From positions 372,001 through 436,000 of the forward strand of contig NZ_JACCBV010000001.1 in assembly GCF_013409785.1 (NCBI RefSeq): DNA of 64,000 nt. The letters are read 5' to 3'. Both the position numbers and the translations under genes were made by a program. Source of the DNA: Microbacterium immunditiarum. GTDB lineage: Bacteria; Actinomycetota; Actinomycetes; Actinomycetales; Microbacteriaceae. The number at the start of each line of letters is the position of its first letter. The stretch's first letter is position 1. The notes beneath the pieces are model-generated. The model worked only from the letters and a program-made list of their open reading frames with translations. It was not told the origin of the DNA and made no database searches. Shown here piece by piece: positions 34,832 through 43,432 of the stretch.

Positions 34832-36076
34832 TCACTCCGGGAGCGGCTCGCCGCGGTACAGCGCCTCGAAGGTTTCCAGCGTGCGGGTCATGTCATGCAC
34901 CTTGACGCCCTCGAGCGACGCCTTCTGCATGCGCCGCCGCTCCTCGGGCGCCTGTGTGAGCACCCTCGTGATGAGCCCCGCGAGTTGGTCCACGTTGCCC
35001 GGCTCGAACAGATACCCGTTCTCGCCCTCGTGCACCAGGTGCGGGAGGGCCACGGCGTTGGCGGCGACGATCGGCAGGCCGGATGCCATCGCCTCCATCG
35101 TCGCGATCGACTGCAGCTCCGCGATCGAGGCGATCACGAAGGCGCTCGCACGAGTCAGCAGCGAGCGCAGCTCCTCGTCGCTCGTATAGCCGTGGAACGT
35201 CACGCGCTCGGCGAGCCCGAGCTTCGCGGTGAGCTGCTCGAGGTTGCGGCGCTGGTCGCCGTTGCCGACGACGTCGAACGTCACGCCGAGCGCCGGGTCG
35301 AGCTTCGCGATCGCGTGCAGGATCACGTCGATCTGCTTCTCGGTCGTGAGCCGGCCGACGAAGATCAGGCGGTGCGCATCGCGCGGGGTGAGGTCGGCGC
35401 GGTAGTTGGAGGCCTCGATTCCGCAGCTGACGGGGATGACGCCGTTGATGTCGATCGTCTTCTCGAGGAAGTCGGCGGCCCTGCGCGTCGGCGTCGTCAC
35501 AGCGCGCGTCATCTTGAACGTGCGCTCGGCGTCCTGCCACGCGAGTCTCACGACCAGGCCGTCGAGGACCGGCGGCAGGGTCGTGAAGTCGACGATGTTC
35601 TCGGCCATCACATGGTTCGTCGCGACGATCGGAATGCCGCGCTTGCGCGCCTCGCGCGCGAGTCCCCGCCCGATCACGATGTGCGACTGGATGTGCACGA
35701 CATCGGGCTCGACCTCGTCGAGCACCTTGCGCGCGTAGTGCTTCGACATCCACGGCAGCACGAACGTGAGCCAGTCATGTGGGTACCAGCGCCACGCGGG
35801 GAGCCTGTGCACGGTCATCTGCTGACCCTCGATCGTCTCGACCAGGGTGCCGTGGTTGCGATGCCCCGCGCTCGGGGCCGAGACATGCACATCGTGCCCG
35901 CGCGCGACGAGCCCCGCCGCCAGGCGCTCCGCGAAACGCGCGGCGCCGTTGACGTGTGGAAGGAACGTGTCGGCGCCGATGAGCACGGTGAGCGGGCGCG
36001 GCGCGGCCGCCTCTGGGTCGGATCGAGGGGGCACGGCGTCGGCGCGGGTGTCGTCGGGCGTCGCGGGATCGGTCAC
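34832..36076 (-). CDS. Glycosyltransferase family 4 protein (MgtA/PimB-like)
   Basis: This GT-B enzyme of about 414 residues has VLIGADTFLPHVNGAARFAE, the segment DVVHIQSHIVIGRGLAREAR, FVGRLTTEKQIDVILHAI and ELQSIATMEAMASGLPIVAA. It resembles actinobacterial mannosyltransferases that act on phosphatidylinositol or diacylglycerol glycolipids (family knowledge; acceptor not shown). The frame is open to 36205. A TACAGT -10 (minus strand, 36124-36129) puts transcription start near 36117, so the GTG at 36076 is preferred over the ATG at 36142. Confidence 0.82.
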   Translation of the reverse strand: MTDPATPDDTRADAVPPRSDPEAAAPRPLTVLIGADTFLPHVNGAARFAERLAAGLVARGHDVHVSAPSAGHRNHGTLVETIEGQQMTVHRLPAWRWYPHDWLTFVLPWMSKHYARKVLDEVEPDVVHIQSHIVIGRGLAREARKRGIPIVATNHVMAENIVDFTTLPPVLDGLVVRLAWQDAERTFKMTRAVTTPTRRAADFLEKTIDINGVIPVSCGIEASNYRADLTPRDAHRLIFVGRLTTEKQIDVILHAIAKLDPALGVTFDVVGNGDQRRNLEQLTAKLGLAERVTFHGYTSDEELRSLLTRASAFVIASIAELQSIATMEAMASGLPIVAANAVALPHLVHEGENGYLFEPGNVDQLAGLITRVLTQAPEERRRMQKASLEGVKVHDMTRTLETFEALYRGEPLPE

Positions 36077-36180
36077 GGGTGAGGGCTGCCAATCTGCTGA
36101 GGCCGGGGCACTGCGGCCAATCAACTGTACCCGAGGGGTCATCCGGACCCCGGGCGCGGCAGGCCATCTAACCTGGATGA

Positions 36181-36771
36181 ATGCCCCGACTGCAGGCCGA
36201 CGCACCCGCCGACCGCTGGGTTCCCGTGACCGGCTCGCTGGGCTTACGCGGCCGACGTCACCGCAAGGCGGCGATACGGATGCTGCTGACCCAGGCCAAT
36301 CGCGCGATGGGCGCGACCGAGCGCCCGGCCAGCGGCGCGATGGCGTGGGTGATGAGCCAGGCCGCCCCGTTCCTCATCCGCCGTGCGGGCGGGCGCGTGC
36401 TCGTCTGGGTGTGGCGCAGCGACCCCGACCTGCTCGTCGCCATGGCCCAGGTGCAGGAGGCGACACCGCACCTGCGCGCCACACGCGCGATGATGCCCAT
36501 CGAGTACGACGACACCGAGGACTTCCGCAACCCGCACCTGGGCATGGGCGAGCGGCTCATGATGCCGCTGCCGAGCGACGGCCGCACGCCCCCGTTCGCG
36601 ACGTACACGTGGGACACCGGGACGCACTTCGTGACCCTGACCGCCGTGTGCAGCGATCGCGAGCGCTTCGGCACGGTGATCGGCGCCGTGGACGACCTCG
36701 CCCGCACGCTGCGCGTCGTCGACGACCTCACGCTCGGCGAGGCGCCGACCGTGCTGCGCATCGAACCCTGA
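36181..36771 (+). CDS. Conserved hypothetical protein
   Basis: This 196-residue protein of unknown function begins with about 35 polar residues, then a mixed region with GAMAWVMSQAAPFLIRRAGG, then a soluble part with PIEYDDTEDFRNPHLGMGER and TWDTGTHFVTLTAVCSDRER. I see no catalytic motif or signal peptide. TAACCT (36169-36174) ends exactly 6 nt before the ATG, which supports this start. The next gene starts 14 bases later and may be cotranscribed. Confidence 0.6.
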   Translation: MPRLQADAPADRWVPVTGSLGLRGRRHRKAAIRMLLTQANRAMGATERPASGAMAWVMSQAAPFLIRRAGGRVLVWVWRSDPDLLVAMAQVQEATPHLRATRAMMPIEYDDTEDFRNPHLGMGERLMMPLPSDGRTPPFATYTWDTGTHFVTLTAVCSDRERFGTVIGAVDDLARTLRVVDDLTLGEAPTVLRIEP

Positions 36772-36785
36772 CAGAGACGGATGCC

Positions 36786-37679
36786 ATGACCCCCACGAGC
36801 ACGAAAACCCACGTTCCCCCGACCACCGCCGAGTCGGCCTCCGGCACGGTGCATCCGGCATCCGGCCGCCCCGTCCGGATCGGCGTGCAGCTGTCGCCCC
36901 AGCACGCGACGATCGGACAGTTCCGCGACGCGGTGCTCCGCGCGGAGGACATCGGCGTGGACGCGGTCTTCAACTGGGACCACTTCTTCCCCCTCACGGC
37001 GCCGTCCGACGGCGAGCACTTCGAGTCGTGGACGGTTCTCGCGGCGATGGCCGAGATGACCGAGCGCGTCGAGTTCGGTCCGCTGGTGAACTGCAGCTCG
37101 TACCGCAACCCCGATCTGCAGGCCGACATGGCTCGCACCGTCGATCACCTGAGTGCGAGGGCGACCGGTACGGGCCGCTTCATCTTCGGCACCGGCTCGG
37201 GCTGGGCGCAGCGCGACTACGACGAGTACGGATACGAGTTCGGCACGGTGGGCTCGCGCCTGGACGCCCTCGCCGAGGACCTCCCGCGCATCCTTCGTCG
37301 CTGGGACGCCCTGAACCCGCCGCCGACCCGCAGGATCCCGGTGCTCATCGGCGGGCAGGGCGAGCGCAAGACGCTTCGACTCGTCGCCCGGTACGCCGAC
37401 ATCTGGCACACGTTCACGCGGCTCGATGACCTGCCTCGCAAGATCGGCGTGCTGCACGACTGGTGCGCGCGCGAGGGCCGCGACCCGGCCGAGATCGAGC
37501 TGTCGACGGGCTACACCGTGCGCGGCTTCGGCCCTCTGCTCGACGGGCGCCTCGAGCGCCTGCACGAGCTCGGCTTCCGGTTCCTCATCCCGGCGATCGA
37601 CGGCCCCGACTACGACCTGAAGCCGCTGAAGCCGCTCCTCGAGTGGCGTGACCGCGTGAACGAGGCCGCGGCCGGCTGA
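36786..37679 (+). CDS. LLM-class (luciferase-like) F420/FMN oxidoreductase
   Basis: This 297-residue TIM-barrel enzyme opens RIGVQLSPQHATIGQFRDAV and has VDAVFNWDHFFPL, GTGSGWAQRDYDEYGYEFGT and IPVLIGGQGERKTLRLVA, all typical of the actinobacterial F420-dependent LLM family. The cofactor may be F420 or FMN; the substrate is unknown. The first 30 residues are a Thr/Pro-rich lead that homologues usually lack, so a later start is conceivable, but ATG 36786 is the first after the upstream stop. Confidence 0.86.
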   Translation: MTPTSTKTHVPPTTAESASGTVHPASGRPVRIGVQLSPQHATIGQFRDAVLRAEDIGVDAVFNWDHFFPLTAPSDGEHFESWTVLAAMAEMTERVEFGPLVNCSSYRNPDLQADMARTVDHLSARATGTGRFIFGTGSGWAQRDYDEYGYEFGTVGSRLDALAEDLPRILRRWDALNPPPTRRIPVLIGGQGERKTLRLVARYADIWHTFTRLDDLPRKIGVLHDWCAREGRDPAEIELSTGYTVRGFGPLLDGRLERLHELGFRFLIPAIDGPDYDLKPLKPLLEWRDRVNEAAAG

Positions 37680-37805
37680 CCTCGGACCGCCCGGAGCCGC
37701 GGCAAACGGACACCCTGGCGCACGCGCGCCCACGCCGCGATACTGAACTCCAACCGGCGATGGGGCGCCGACGGTGTCGTCGGGCTGGGCGAGGAAGGGA
37801 CGAGT

Positions 37806-38270
37806 ATGGCCGAGTTCAGGTACGGACCCGTGGAGCTGTTCGTCATCGGGTTCGAGGGCGAGCGACCGGACCCGAGTGTTCTGTCCGCGCTGTTCGACCT
37901 CGTCGAGAGCGGCACGGTGCGGCTCCTCGACTTCGTCATCGTGAGCAAGTCGGAGAGCGGTGACGTGGAGATCATCGAGATCGAGGAGGAGCTCGACGAG
38001 TACGGGTTGGGGAACTACGAGCTCGCGGCCCTCGGCATCACCGGCGAGGAGGACATCGTGGGCTTCGCCGAACACGTGCCGGCGGGAAGCTCCGCGGCCG
38101 TCGTCGCGATCGAGCTCGCGTTCGTCCGCGAGCTCGCCGGCCGCCTTGCCGAGACCGGGGGGATCGTCCTCACGTCCGAGCGCATCCCCGCGCCGGTCGT
38201 CAACGCCGTCGCCGACCTGGCCGACGCCGAGCTCGAAGCCGCGGTCGCCGAAGCCGCCGCAGAAGACTGA
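37806..38270 (+). CDS. DUF6325-like acidic protein
   Basis: This 154-residue protein (MAEFRYGPVELFVIGFEGER) is very acidic. A hydrophobic stretch near the middle (GSSAAVVAIELAFVRELAGRL) resembles the DUF1269/DUF6325 group, which often neighbours SHOCT proteins. GGAAGGGA precedes the ATG. The SHOCT-domain gene follows 14 bases later with its own AAGGAG, a pairing common in actinobacteria. Function unknown; a role in membrane or stress response is only a guess from neighbourhood. Confidence 0.75.
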   Translation: MAEFRYGPVELFVIGFEGERPDPSVLSALFDLVESGTVRLLDFVIVSKSESGDVEIIEIEEELDEYGLGNYELAALGITGEEDIVGFAEHVPAGSSAAVVAIELAFVRELAGRLAETGGIVLTSERIPAPVVNAVADLADAELEAAVAEAAAED

Positions 38271-38284
38271 TCGAAGGAGCAGAC

Positions 38285-38614
38285 ATGGTCATCCGCAGAA
38301 TCGGGCGTCCTGGACTCGTGGGCCTCGCAGCGCGCACCGCCGTCGTCGCGGGCACCGCGACGGCCGTGAGCGGGAGCATGCAGGCCAAGCAGCAGAAGAA
38401 GGCGCAGGAGCAGCAGCAGCAGTACGAGGCGGCCCAGCAGCAGGCGCAGGCCGCGCAGCAGCAGGCCGCCCCGGCGGCGGCCGCGCCGGCGGCGGCCGCA
38501 CCGGCCGGCGGGGTCGACATCGTGGCCGAGCTTCAGAAGCTCGCCTCGCTCAAGGAGGCGGGCGTGCTCACCGAAGAGGAGTTCGCGTCGGCGAAGGCGA
38601 AGCTGCTCGGCTGA
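38285..38614 (+). CDS. SHOCT-domain protein with Gln/Ala-rich linker
   Basis: This 109-residue protein has a short basic N-terminus, a hydrophobic stretch (GLVGLAARTAVVAGTATAVSG), a Gln-rich linker (QQQQYEAAQQQAQAAQQQ), a Pro/Ala stretch, and a C-terminal SHOCT domain (DIVAELQKLASLKEAGVLTE, then EEFASAKAKLLG). SHOCT is a small helical domain found at the ends of membrane and adaptor proteins. The gene is cotranscribed with the DUF6325-like gene. Confidence 0.85.
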   Translation: MVIRRIGRPGLVGLAARTAVVAGTATAVSGSMQAKQQKKAQEQQQQYEAAQQQAQAAQQQAAPAAAAPAAAAPAGGVDIVAELQKLASLKEAGVLTEEEFASAKAKLLG

Positions 38615-38641
38615 CGCGGCCAGGCGAGGTCGGCCGCGGCG

Positions 38642-39724
38642 TCACGTCGCCGTCGGACGCGGGGGGCGCGCAGCATCCGCATCGCCCGACAGCCAGCGCA
38701 GCCAGCGCGCGTCGGGGTCGCCCTCCAGGACCAGCGCGCGCACCAGGAGCGTGAGCGGGATGGACAGGATCGCGCCGAGCGGCCCGATCACGAAGGTCCA
38801 GAAGATCACCGAGAAGAAGCTCAGCGTGAGGCTCAGGCTGACCGCGTCGCTCACGAACTTCGGCTGGACGAGCACCTGCAGCACGACGTTCACGACGATG
38901 TAGATCGCGATCACGACGAGCATGAGCGGCCACCCGCCGACGACAAGCGCGAGCACCGCGGGCGGGATGAGCCCCAGCACGAAGCCGATGTTCGGGATGA
39001 AGTTCGTCACGAACGCGAGGATCGCCCACACCACCGGCGCGGGCACCCCGACCGCCCACAGTGCGAGGCCGTCGATGATCGCGACGATCGCGCCGAACGA
39101 CGCGTTGACGACGTAGTACCGACGTACGCCCGAGCTGTAGCCCTTGAAGCGCGCGAGCGCCGGGCGCGCCGTCGCCCCGAACGACGACTCCGCACGTGAG
39201 TACCGCGCGGCATCCGCGGCCATGAAGATGACGTACGCGAGCACGAAGAACAGCGCCGTGAGCACGCCCACGACGGTGCCGCTGAGGGACGTGACGAACG
39301 CGATGACGTTGGAGGGGCGAAGGACGGATGCCGTGGCATCCGCCGCCTGCTCGTCCAGGCCGACCGAGTGCAGCCATTCCACGACCGACGCGGCGAAGTC
39401 CTGCAGCTCGTCCTGGAAGTCGACCACGAGGCGCGTGAACTCCACGCCCGCCCAGAAGAGCATGAGCGCGAGGGCCGCGACCACGAGGTACGCGACGACG
39501 ATGACGGCCGTCGTCGCCGCCCACCGGGGCCACCCCCACCGCTCGAGCGGATGCCGGACCGGGTGGCAGATGATCACCAGCACCGCGCCGAGGACGAGCG
39601 GCCCGACGATCTCGCGGGCGAAGAAGAGGCCCGCGAGACCGATCACGGATGCCGCGAGCCCGATGACCACCCGCAGAGCGGGCGAGAGAGCGGGCTGGGC
39701 GGCGGGAGGCTCGGGGCGCTTCAC
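38642..39724 (-). CDS. AI-2E/PerM family transporter
   Basis: This 360-residue polytopic protein has about seven or eight helices. The AI-2E family pattern is clear in VWAILAFVTNFIPNIGFVLG and PPAVLALVVGGWPLMLVVI, with a soluble stretch (DFQDELQDFAASVVEWLHSV) between helices 3 and 4. Family members include autoinducer and Na+/H+ exporters. The frame is open far upstream to 41296. GTG at 39724 is chosen because homology starts there and TAGCCT (39732-39737, minus strand) ends 7 nt before it. Confidence 0.88.
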   Translation of the reverse strand: MKRPEPPAAQPALSPALRVVIGLAASVIGLAGLFFAREIVGPLVLGAVLVIICHPVRHPLERWGWPRWAATTAVIVVAYLVVAALALMLFWAGVEFTRLVVDFQDELQDFAASVVEWLHSVGLDEQAADATASVLRPSNVIAFVTSLSGTVVGVLTALFFVLAYVIFMAADAARYSRAESSFGATARPALARFKGYSSGVRRYYVVNASFGAIVAIIDGLALWAVGVPAPVVWAILAFVTNFIPNIGFVLGLIPPAVLALVVGGWPLMLVVIAIYIVVNVVLQVLVQPKFVSDAVSLSLTLSFFSVIFWTFVIGPLGAILSIPLTLLVRALVLEGDPDARWLRWLSGDADAARPPRPTAT

Positions 39725-39919
39725 GACGCCCAGGCTAGGCCGCACTTTCCGCGTCGACGCGCACGGCACGCGGCGCCGCCACGTCGCGCTCGAGCGCCGC
39801 GGCGTTACGGGGCAGCCCCGGGATCCACGCGTGCACTCGGAGCACGCAGCCGTGTCGTCGGCGCTACCCCGCACGCGTGACGGAATCAATACAGTGATCG
39901 CAGACGTGAGGAGCATGCG

Positions 39920-41263
39920 ATGCAGACCCCGCTTCTTCCCGACCACGGCGCACGTGAGGCCGAGGGCCGCGAGCGCCGACGCGATGTGCCACGCAGCCGG
40001 CTGTCGCGCCTGGGCGACGGTCCGCGCGATCCGATCGGCATCATCCAGGCGCAGAACGCGACGCGCGTGCCGGAGCTCGTGCCGCTGCGGGTCGAGCGCA
40101 TGGCTGCGAGCCCGTTCGCCTTCTACCGGGGCACCGCTGCGCTGATGGCCGCCGACCTCGCCGCGGGCCCCAGCTCGGGCATCATCGTGCCGTCGTGCGG
40201 CGACGCGCACGTCGCGAACTTCGGGTTCTACGCGTCGCCGCAGCGCACGCTCGTCTTCGACCTCAATGACTTCGACGAAGCGGCGTGGGCACCGTGGGAG
40301 TGGGATGTGAAGCGGCTCGTCACGAGCATCGTGATCTCGGGGCAGGCGGTGAACCGCAGCCAGCGCGTGACGGAGGAGGCCGCGCTGTCGGCCGTGCGCA
40401 CCTACGCGCGGCAGATGGCGACGGCCGAGACGACGAGCCCGACGGACCGCTACTACACGCACTTCGACCCGAAGGCGGTCTTCGGCGAGCTCGACCCGGA
40501 GACGCGCCGCACGATGCGGGCGGCCATGCGCGAGGCGAAGCACCGCACGGGCGAGCGTGCGGCGCGCAAGCTCACCGAGCGCGGCGAGGACGGCCGGCTG
40601 CGGTTCGTCGAGGCGCCGCCGACCATGACGCACGTCGACGAGGTCGTCGAGGAGAACATCCTCGAGGCGATACGGCGCTATACGGCGACCGTGAGCGTCG
40701 ACATCCGGCTGCTGCTGCGCCACTACGTCATGACCGACATCGTGCGGCGCGTCGTGGGCGTCGGCAGCGTGGGAACCCAGTGCGTCCTCGTCCTGCTCCA
40801 GGACGGCGACGGCAACGCGCTGCTGCTGCAGGGGAAGGAGGCGGGCCGCAGCGTGCTCATCGAGCACGGCGGGATCGAGCAACCTCCCGAGGTCGCCGCC
40901 TACATCGAGGAGCACGGCGAGGGCGGGCGCGTCGCCGCCCTGCAGCGCATCCTGCAGGCGCTCTCCGACCCGATGCTGGGGCACCTGCGCGCGGTGCGCG
41001 GCATCGACTTCTACGTGCGCCAATTCCGCGACATGAAGGGCGGCGTCGACACCGAGCAGCTCGACGACGTGCCGTTCCGCCACTATGCGGATGCGTGCGC
41101 GGCGGTGCTCGCGCGCGCCCACGCGCAGGCCGTCGTCACCCCCGAGGTGGCCGGCTACATCGGCAACGGCCGGGTGGTGGGCGAGGCGATCCTCGAGTGG
41201 GCGAACGCGTACGCCGAGGTGTCGCGGCGGGATTACGAGCTCTTCCTCCAGGCCGCGGTCTAG
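39920..41263 (+). CDS. DUF2252 family protein
   Basis: This 447-residue protein has the DUF2252 signatures RMAASPFAFYRGTAALMAAD, IVPSCGDAHVANFGFYASPQ and VFDLNDFDEAAWAPWEWDVK. The CGDAHxxNFG and DFNDFDE-type motifs resemble the catalytic and metal loops of kinase-fold phosphotransferases, but activity is unproven. GAGGAG precedes the ATG at 39920; an ATG at 39914 is also in frame. TACAGT near 39889 is a possible -10. Its last 4 bases overlap the convergent MmcQ/YjbR gene. Confidence 0.88.
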   Translation: MQTPLLPDHGAREAEGRERRRDVPRSRLSRLGDGPRDPIGIIQAQNATRVPELVPLRVERMAASPFAFYRGTAALMAADLAAGPSSGIIVPSCGDAHVANFGFYASPQRTLVFDLNDFDEAAWAPWEWDVKRLVTSIVISGQAVNRSQRVTEEAALSAVRTYARQMATAETTSPTDRYYTHFDPKAVFGELDPETRRTMRAAMREAKHRTGERAARKLTERGEDGRLRFVEAPPTMTHVDEVVEENILEAIRRYTATVSVDIRLLLRHYVMTDIVRRVVGVGSVGTQCVLVLLQDGDGNALLLQGKEAGRSVLIEHGGIEQPPEVAAYIEEHGEGGRVAALQRILQALSDPMLGHLRAVRGIDFYVRQFRDMKGGVDTEQLDDVPFRHYADACAAVLARAHAQAVVTPEVAGYIGNGRVVGEAILEWANAYAEVSRRDYELFLQAAV

Positions 41264-41679
41264 TCGCCGGGCTCGATGCCCCGTTGCGCGAGCCACTCGT
41301 CGGCGACGCGCTTGGGCGTCTGGACGATCCAGGCATCCGTCACGAGCTCGATGAGAAGCTCGCGATCGACGGCGTCGAGCCGCACAAGCACGGCCGGGTA
41401 GCCGTCGAAGTGCGGGATCGTGAACAGGACCTCAGGCAGGGACGCGAGCAAGGCTTCTTTCGCCTCGAGGCCGTCGGTGCGGATGCCGATCACCGGGCCC
41501 TCCGGCCACGATCGCCCCTGCGCTTCGAGCTTGCTCAGATCCGCCTTGCTGGGTCCGCGCTCCCATGCGAAGAGCCCCTTGTCGGTGCGCCAGCCGGCGC
41601 CGCCCCGGTGCCCGTCGACCTTCTCGAACGTGCCGGGCAGGCCGAGCGCGATCTCACGGACGTCGTCGAGTGTCGCCAT
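41260..41679 (-). CDS. MmcQ/YjbR family DNA-binding-like protein
   Basis: This 139-residue protein has the family pattern: LDDVREIALGLPGTFEKVDG at the start, FTIPHFDGYPAVLVRLDAVD in the middle, then ELVTDAWIVQTPKRVADEWL. The fold is CyaY/MmcQ-like, and function is generally unknown despite the DNA-binding label. GGGGAG precedes the ATG. CACACT (41686-41691, minus strand) ends 6 nt before it. Confidence 0.85.
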   Translation of the reverse strand: MATLDDVREIALGLPGTFEKVDGHRGGAGWRTDKGLFAWERGPSKADLSKLEAQGRSWPEGPVIGIRTDGLEAKEALLASLPEVLFTIPHFDGYPAVLVRLDAVDRELLIELVTDAWIVQTPKRVADEWLAQRGIEPGD

Positions 41680-41721
41680 CTCCCCAGTGTGCCGGAGGGG
41701 CAGGACACGGGTAAGGCGCCG

Positions 41722-42255
41722 TCACGCCCACTCGGGCCGACGATCCCCCGCCCGTTGCCTGATGAGCAGTTCGGGCGCCCGCGTGACGGCGAGCCACGTC
41801 GGCAGGATCGTGAGGCACAGGATCGGCAGCACCTCGAGGTCGCCCACGAGCGCGATGGCGACGAACATCGCGATCCAGTCGTCGCGCGTCGCGGCGAGGA
41901 TCATGCCCATCGCCGCGCTGGCCACGGCGAGCGAGATCGGGACGCTCGGGAAGAGCTCGTTGACGAGCAGCCCGAACGCGACCGACACGAAGACGATCGG
42001 GAAGATGCGCCCGCCGCGGAAGCCCGCGCCGGCCGCGACGACCAGCGCGAGCAGCTTGACGACGACGAAGAGCGTGAGCTGCGACGCCGAGTAATCGCCC
42101 GGTTTCGCCAGCAGCTCCGCTGCCTGGTCGAGTCCCTTGAACATCGTCATCGGCGTGCCGATCGCTCCGAGGATGCCGAGGATGAGACCGCCGAGCGTCG
42201 TGAAGATCACCGGATGCCGCAGCGCGTGGAACGCGCGATGCACGAAGCGGAACAA
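41722..42255 (-). pseudogene. C-terminal remnant of a ClC chloride channel/antiporter
   Basis: This frame covers only about the last 177 residues of a ClC protein: FTTLGGLILGILGAIGTP, the pore-lining GAGFRGGRIFPIVFVSVAFG (GxFxP-type motif) and MGMILAATRDDWIAMFVAIA. Full ClC proteins exceed 400 residues, so the first half, with its GSGIP and GKxGP motifs, is missing. Upstream the frame stays open without an ATG, GTG or homologous sequence and runs into repeat copy B. The only nearby start is TTG at 42255. A deletion remnant is the simplest reading. Confidence 0.7.
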
Positions 42256-42374
42256 GTCAAGGACGGGGTCGACACGCTCGGCGGGCTCATGCTGGTCCCC
42301 TTCGACGACCGACGCTGAGTGCCCCCAGTGTGCCGCACGGCCCTTCGCCGCGCCCCGGCCCCGTTCGCAGCGCC

Positions 42375-42456
42375 GCCGAGTGCACTGCTTGGCGTCGAGC
42401 GCACGACCTGGCCACGCGGCGAAGCCGTGCGTTCGACGCGACGTCGTGCACTCGCG
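42375..42456. repeat. 82-bp palindromic repeat, copy B
   Basis: It has the same layout as copy A, base for base in length (11-5-15-20-15-5-11). Inner arms pair at 13 of 15 positions. At the tenth inner-arm position copy A has T paired with A and copy B has C paired with G, a compensating change that supports the hairpin. It lies between the ClC remnant and the last gene of the D-arabinan operon. Confidence 0.85.
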
Positions 42457-42472
42457 CGCTGCGCCGAGCGCG

Positions 42473-43432
42473 TCAGGAGTCGAGCGGCTCCACCGAGAAC
42501 GTGAACGCGCGCCCCTGCCGGAACGGCTCGACGAGCTCGAAGTTCTCGAACGCGATGCCGCCGGGGATGGGGTGCTCGCTCATCCAATACGTGTATCGGC
42601 CGTTGACCTGCGCCACGAGCGCCGGATCCGGGTCCTCGGCCCGCCACGTCTGGACGGCGCGGCGCCCGACGTACCGCCAGTGCTCGGCTGTTCCCGGGAC
42701 GTGCTCCGCGGTGTGCGGCGACGGCTCGTCGGGCATGGCCGAGATGACCACGGCGTGGCCCTCGCGCCGCAGCTCGTCCACGCCGAACACCGCGTGCTCG
42801 GCGAAATGGATGTCGCGGTAGTCCGGCCACAGCTCACCCGCCGACATGTCGCGCCCGGCGAGGCTCAGCGTGCGCAGACGCGCCCAGTTGCCCATCGTGG
42901 CGGTGAGCACGCACGCCTCGAGCTCCGCCGACCCGTCCCGGCGGAACGCCGCGACCGACACCTCGTGCGGCCGGTCCGCGCGGAACTCCACACGCACCCA
43001 CACGTCGGCGCCGTTCGCGAACGGCTCGACGAGTACCTCGACGATGAGCCGCTCGACGCCGTCTGCGACCTCGACGCGGCCGCGCGCGGGATCGCGAGGG
43101 TCGCGGGGCGCCGCATCCGTCGGGTCGTCCGTCGTCCACATGCGCAGACCCGGCACGTCGTCGAGCCGGCTGCGCTCGAGCTCCGAGAATCCGCGCGCGG
43201 TCTCGCCCGCGGGGATCGGCTCGACCGCGATGAAGTTCAGCAGACGGTCGCGCGGCTGATCGAGGTACGGCGTGTAGAGGCGAAGCAGCCCTCGCGGTCC
43301 GGACAGCGGATGCAGCCCGAGCTGCATCCCGCCGGGGTGACCCCACCGCGGCTCGCGCGGTCCCGAGCCGGCCGCGGGGCGGAGCCATCCGTCCTTGTCG
43401 ACCGCCTCGGTCCATTCGTTCTCAGAGGCCAT
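42473..43432 (-). CDS. Conserved hypothetical protein, fourth gene of the D-arabinan operon
   Basis: This 319-residue protein has no signal peptide and no motif I can assign. Distinct segments are GLLRLYTPYLDQPRDRLLNF, FIAVEPIPAGETARGFSELE, LTATMGNWARLRTLSLAG and YTYWMSEHPIPGGIAFENFE. The high Trp/Tyr/Phe and beta-strand content suggests a sugar-binding beta-sandwich (inference). The ATG overlaps the isomerase stop by 11 bases, so it is coupled to that operon. A mutarotase-like or accessory lyase role is conceivable but unproven. Confidence 0.7.
   Translation of the reverse strand: MASENEWTEAVDKDGWLRPAAGSGPREPRWGHPGGMQLGLHPLSGPRGLLRLYTPYLDQPRDRLLNFIAVEPIPAGETARGFSELERSRLDDVPGLRMWTTDDPTDAAPRDPRDPARGRVEVADGVERLIVEVLVEPFANGADVWVRVEFRADRPHEVSVAAFRRDGSAELEACVLTATMGNWARLRTLSLAGRDMSAGELWPDYRDIHFAEHAVFGVDELRREGHAVVISAMPDEPSPHTAEHVPGTAEHWRYVGRRAVQTWRAEDPDPALVAQVNGRYTYWMSEHPIPGGIAFENFELVEPFRQGRAFTFSVEPLDS

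Noticed and set aside
38642..41296. 884-codon minus-strand frame as a single giant protein
   Set aside because: Only the last 360 residues resemble a protein (AI-2E family). The upstream part is antisense to the DUF2252 gene, and a GTG with a -10 hexamer marks the real start at 39724.
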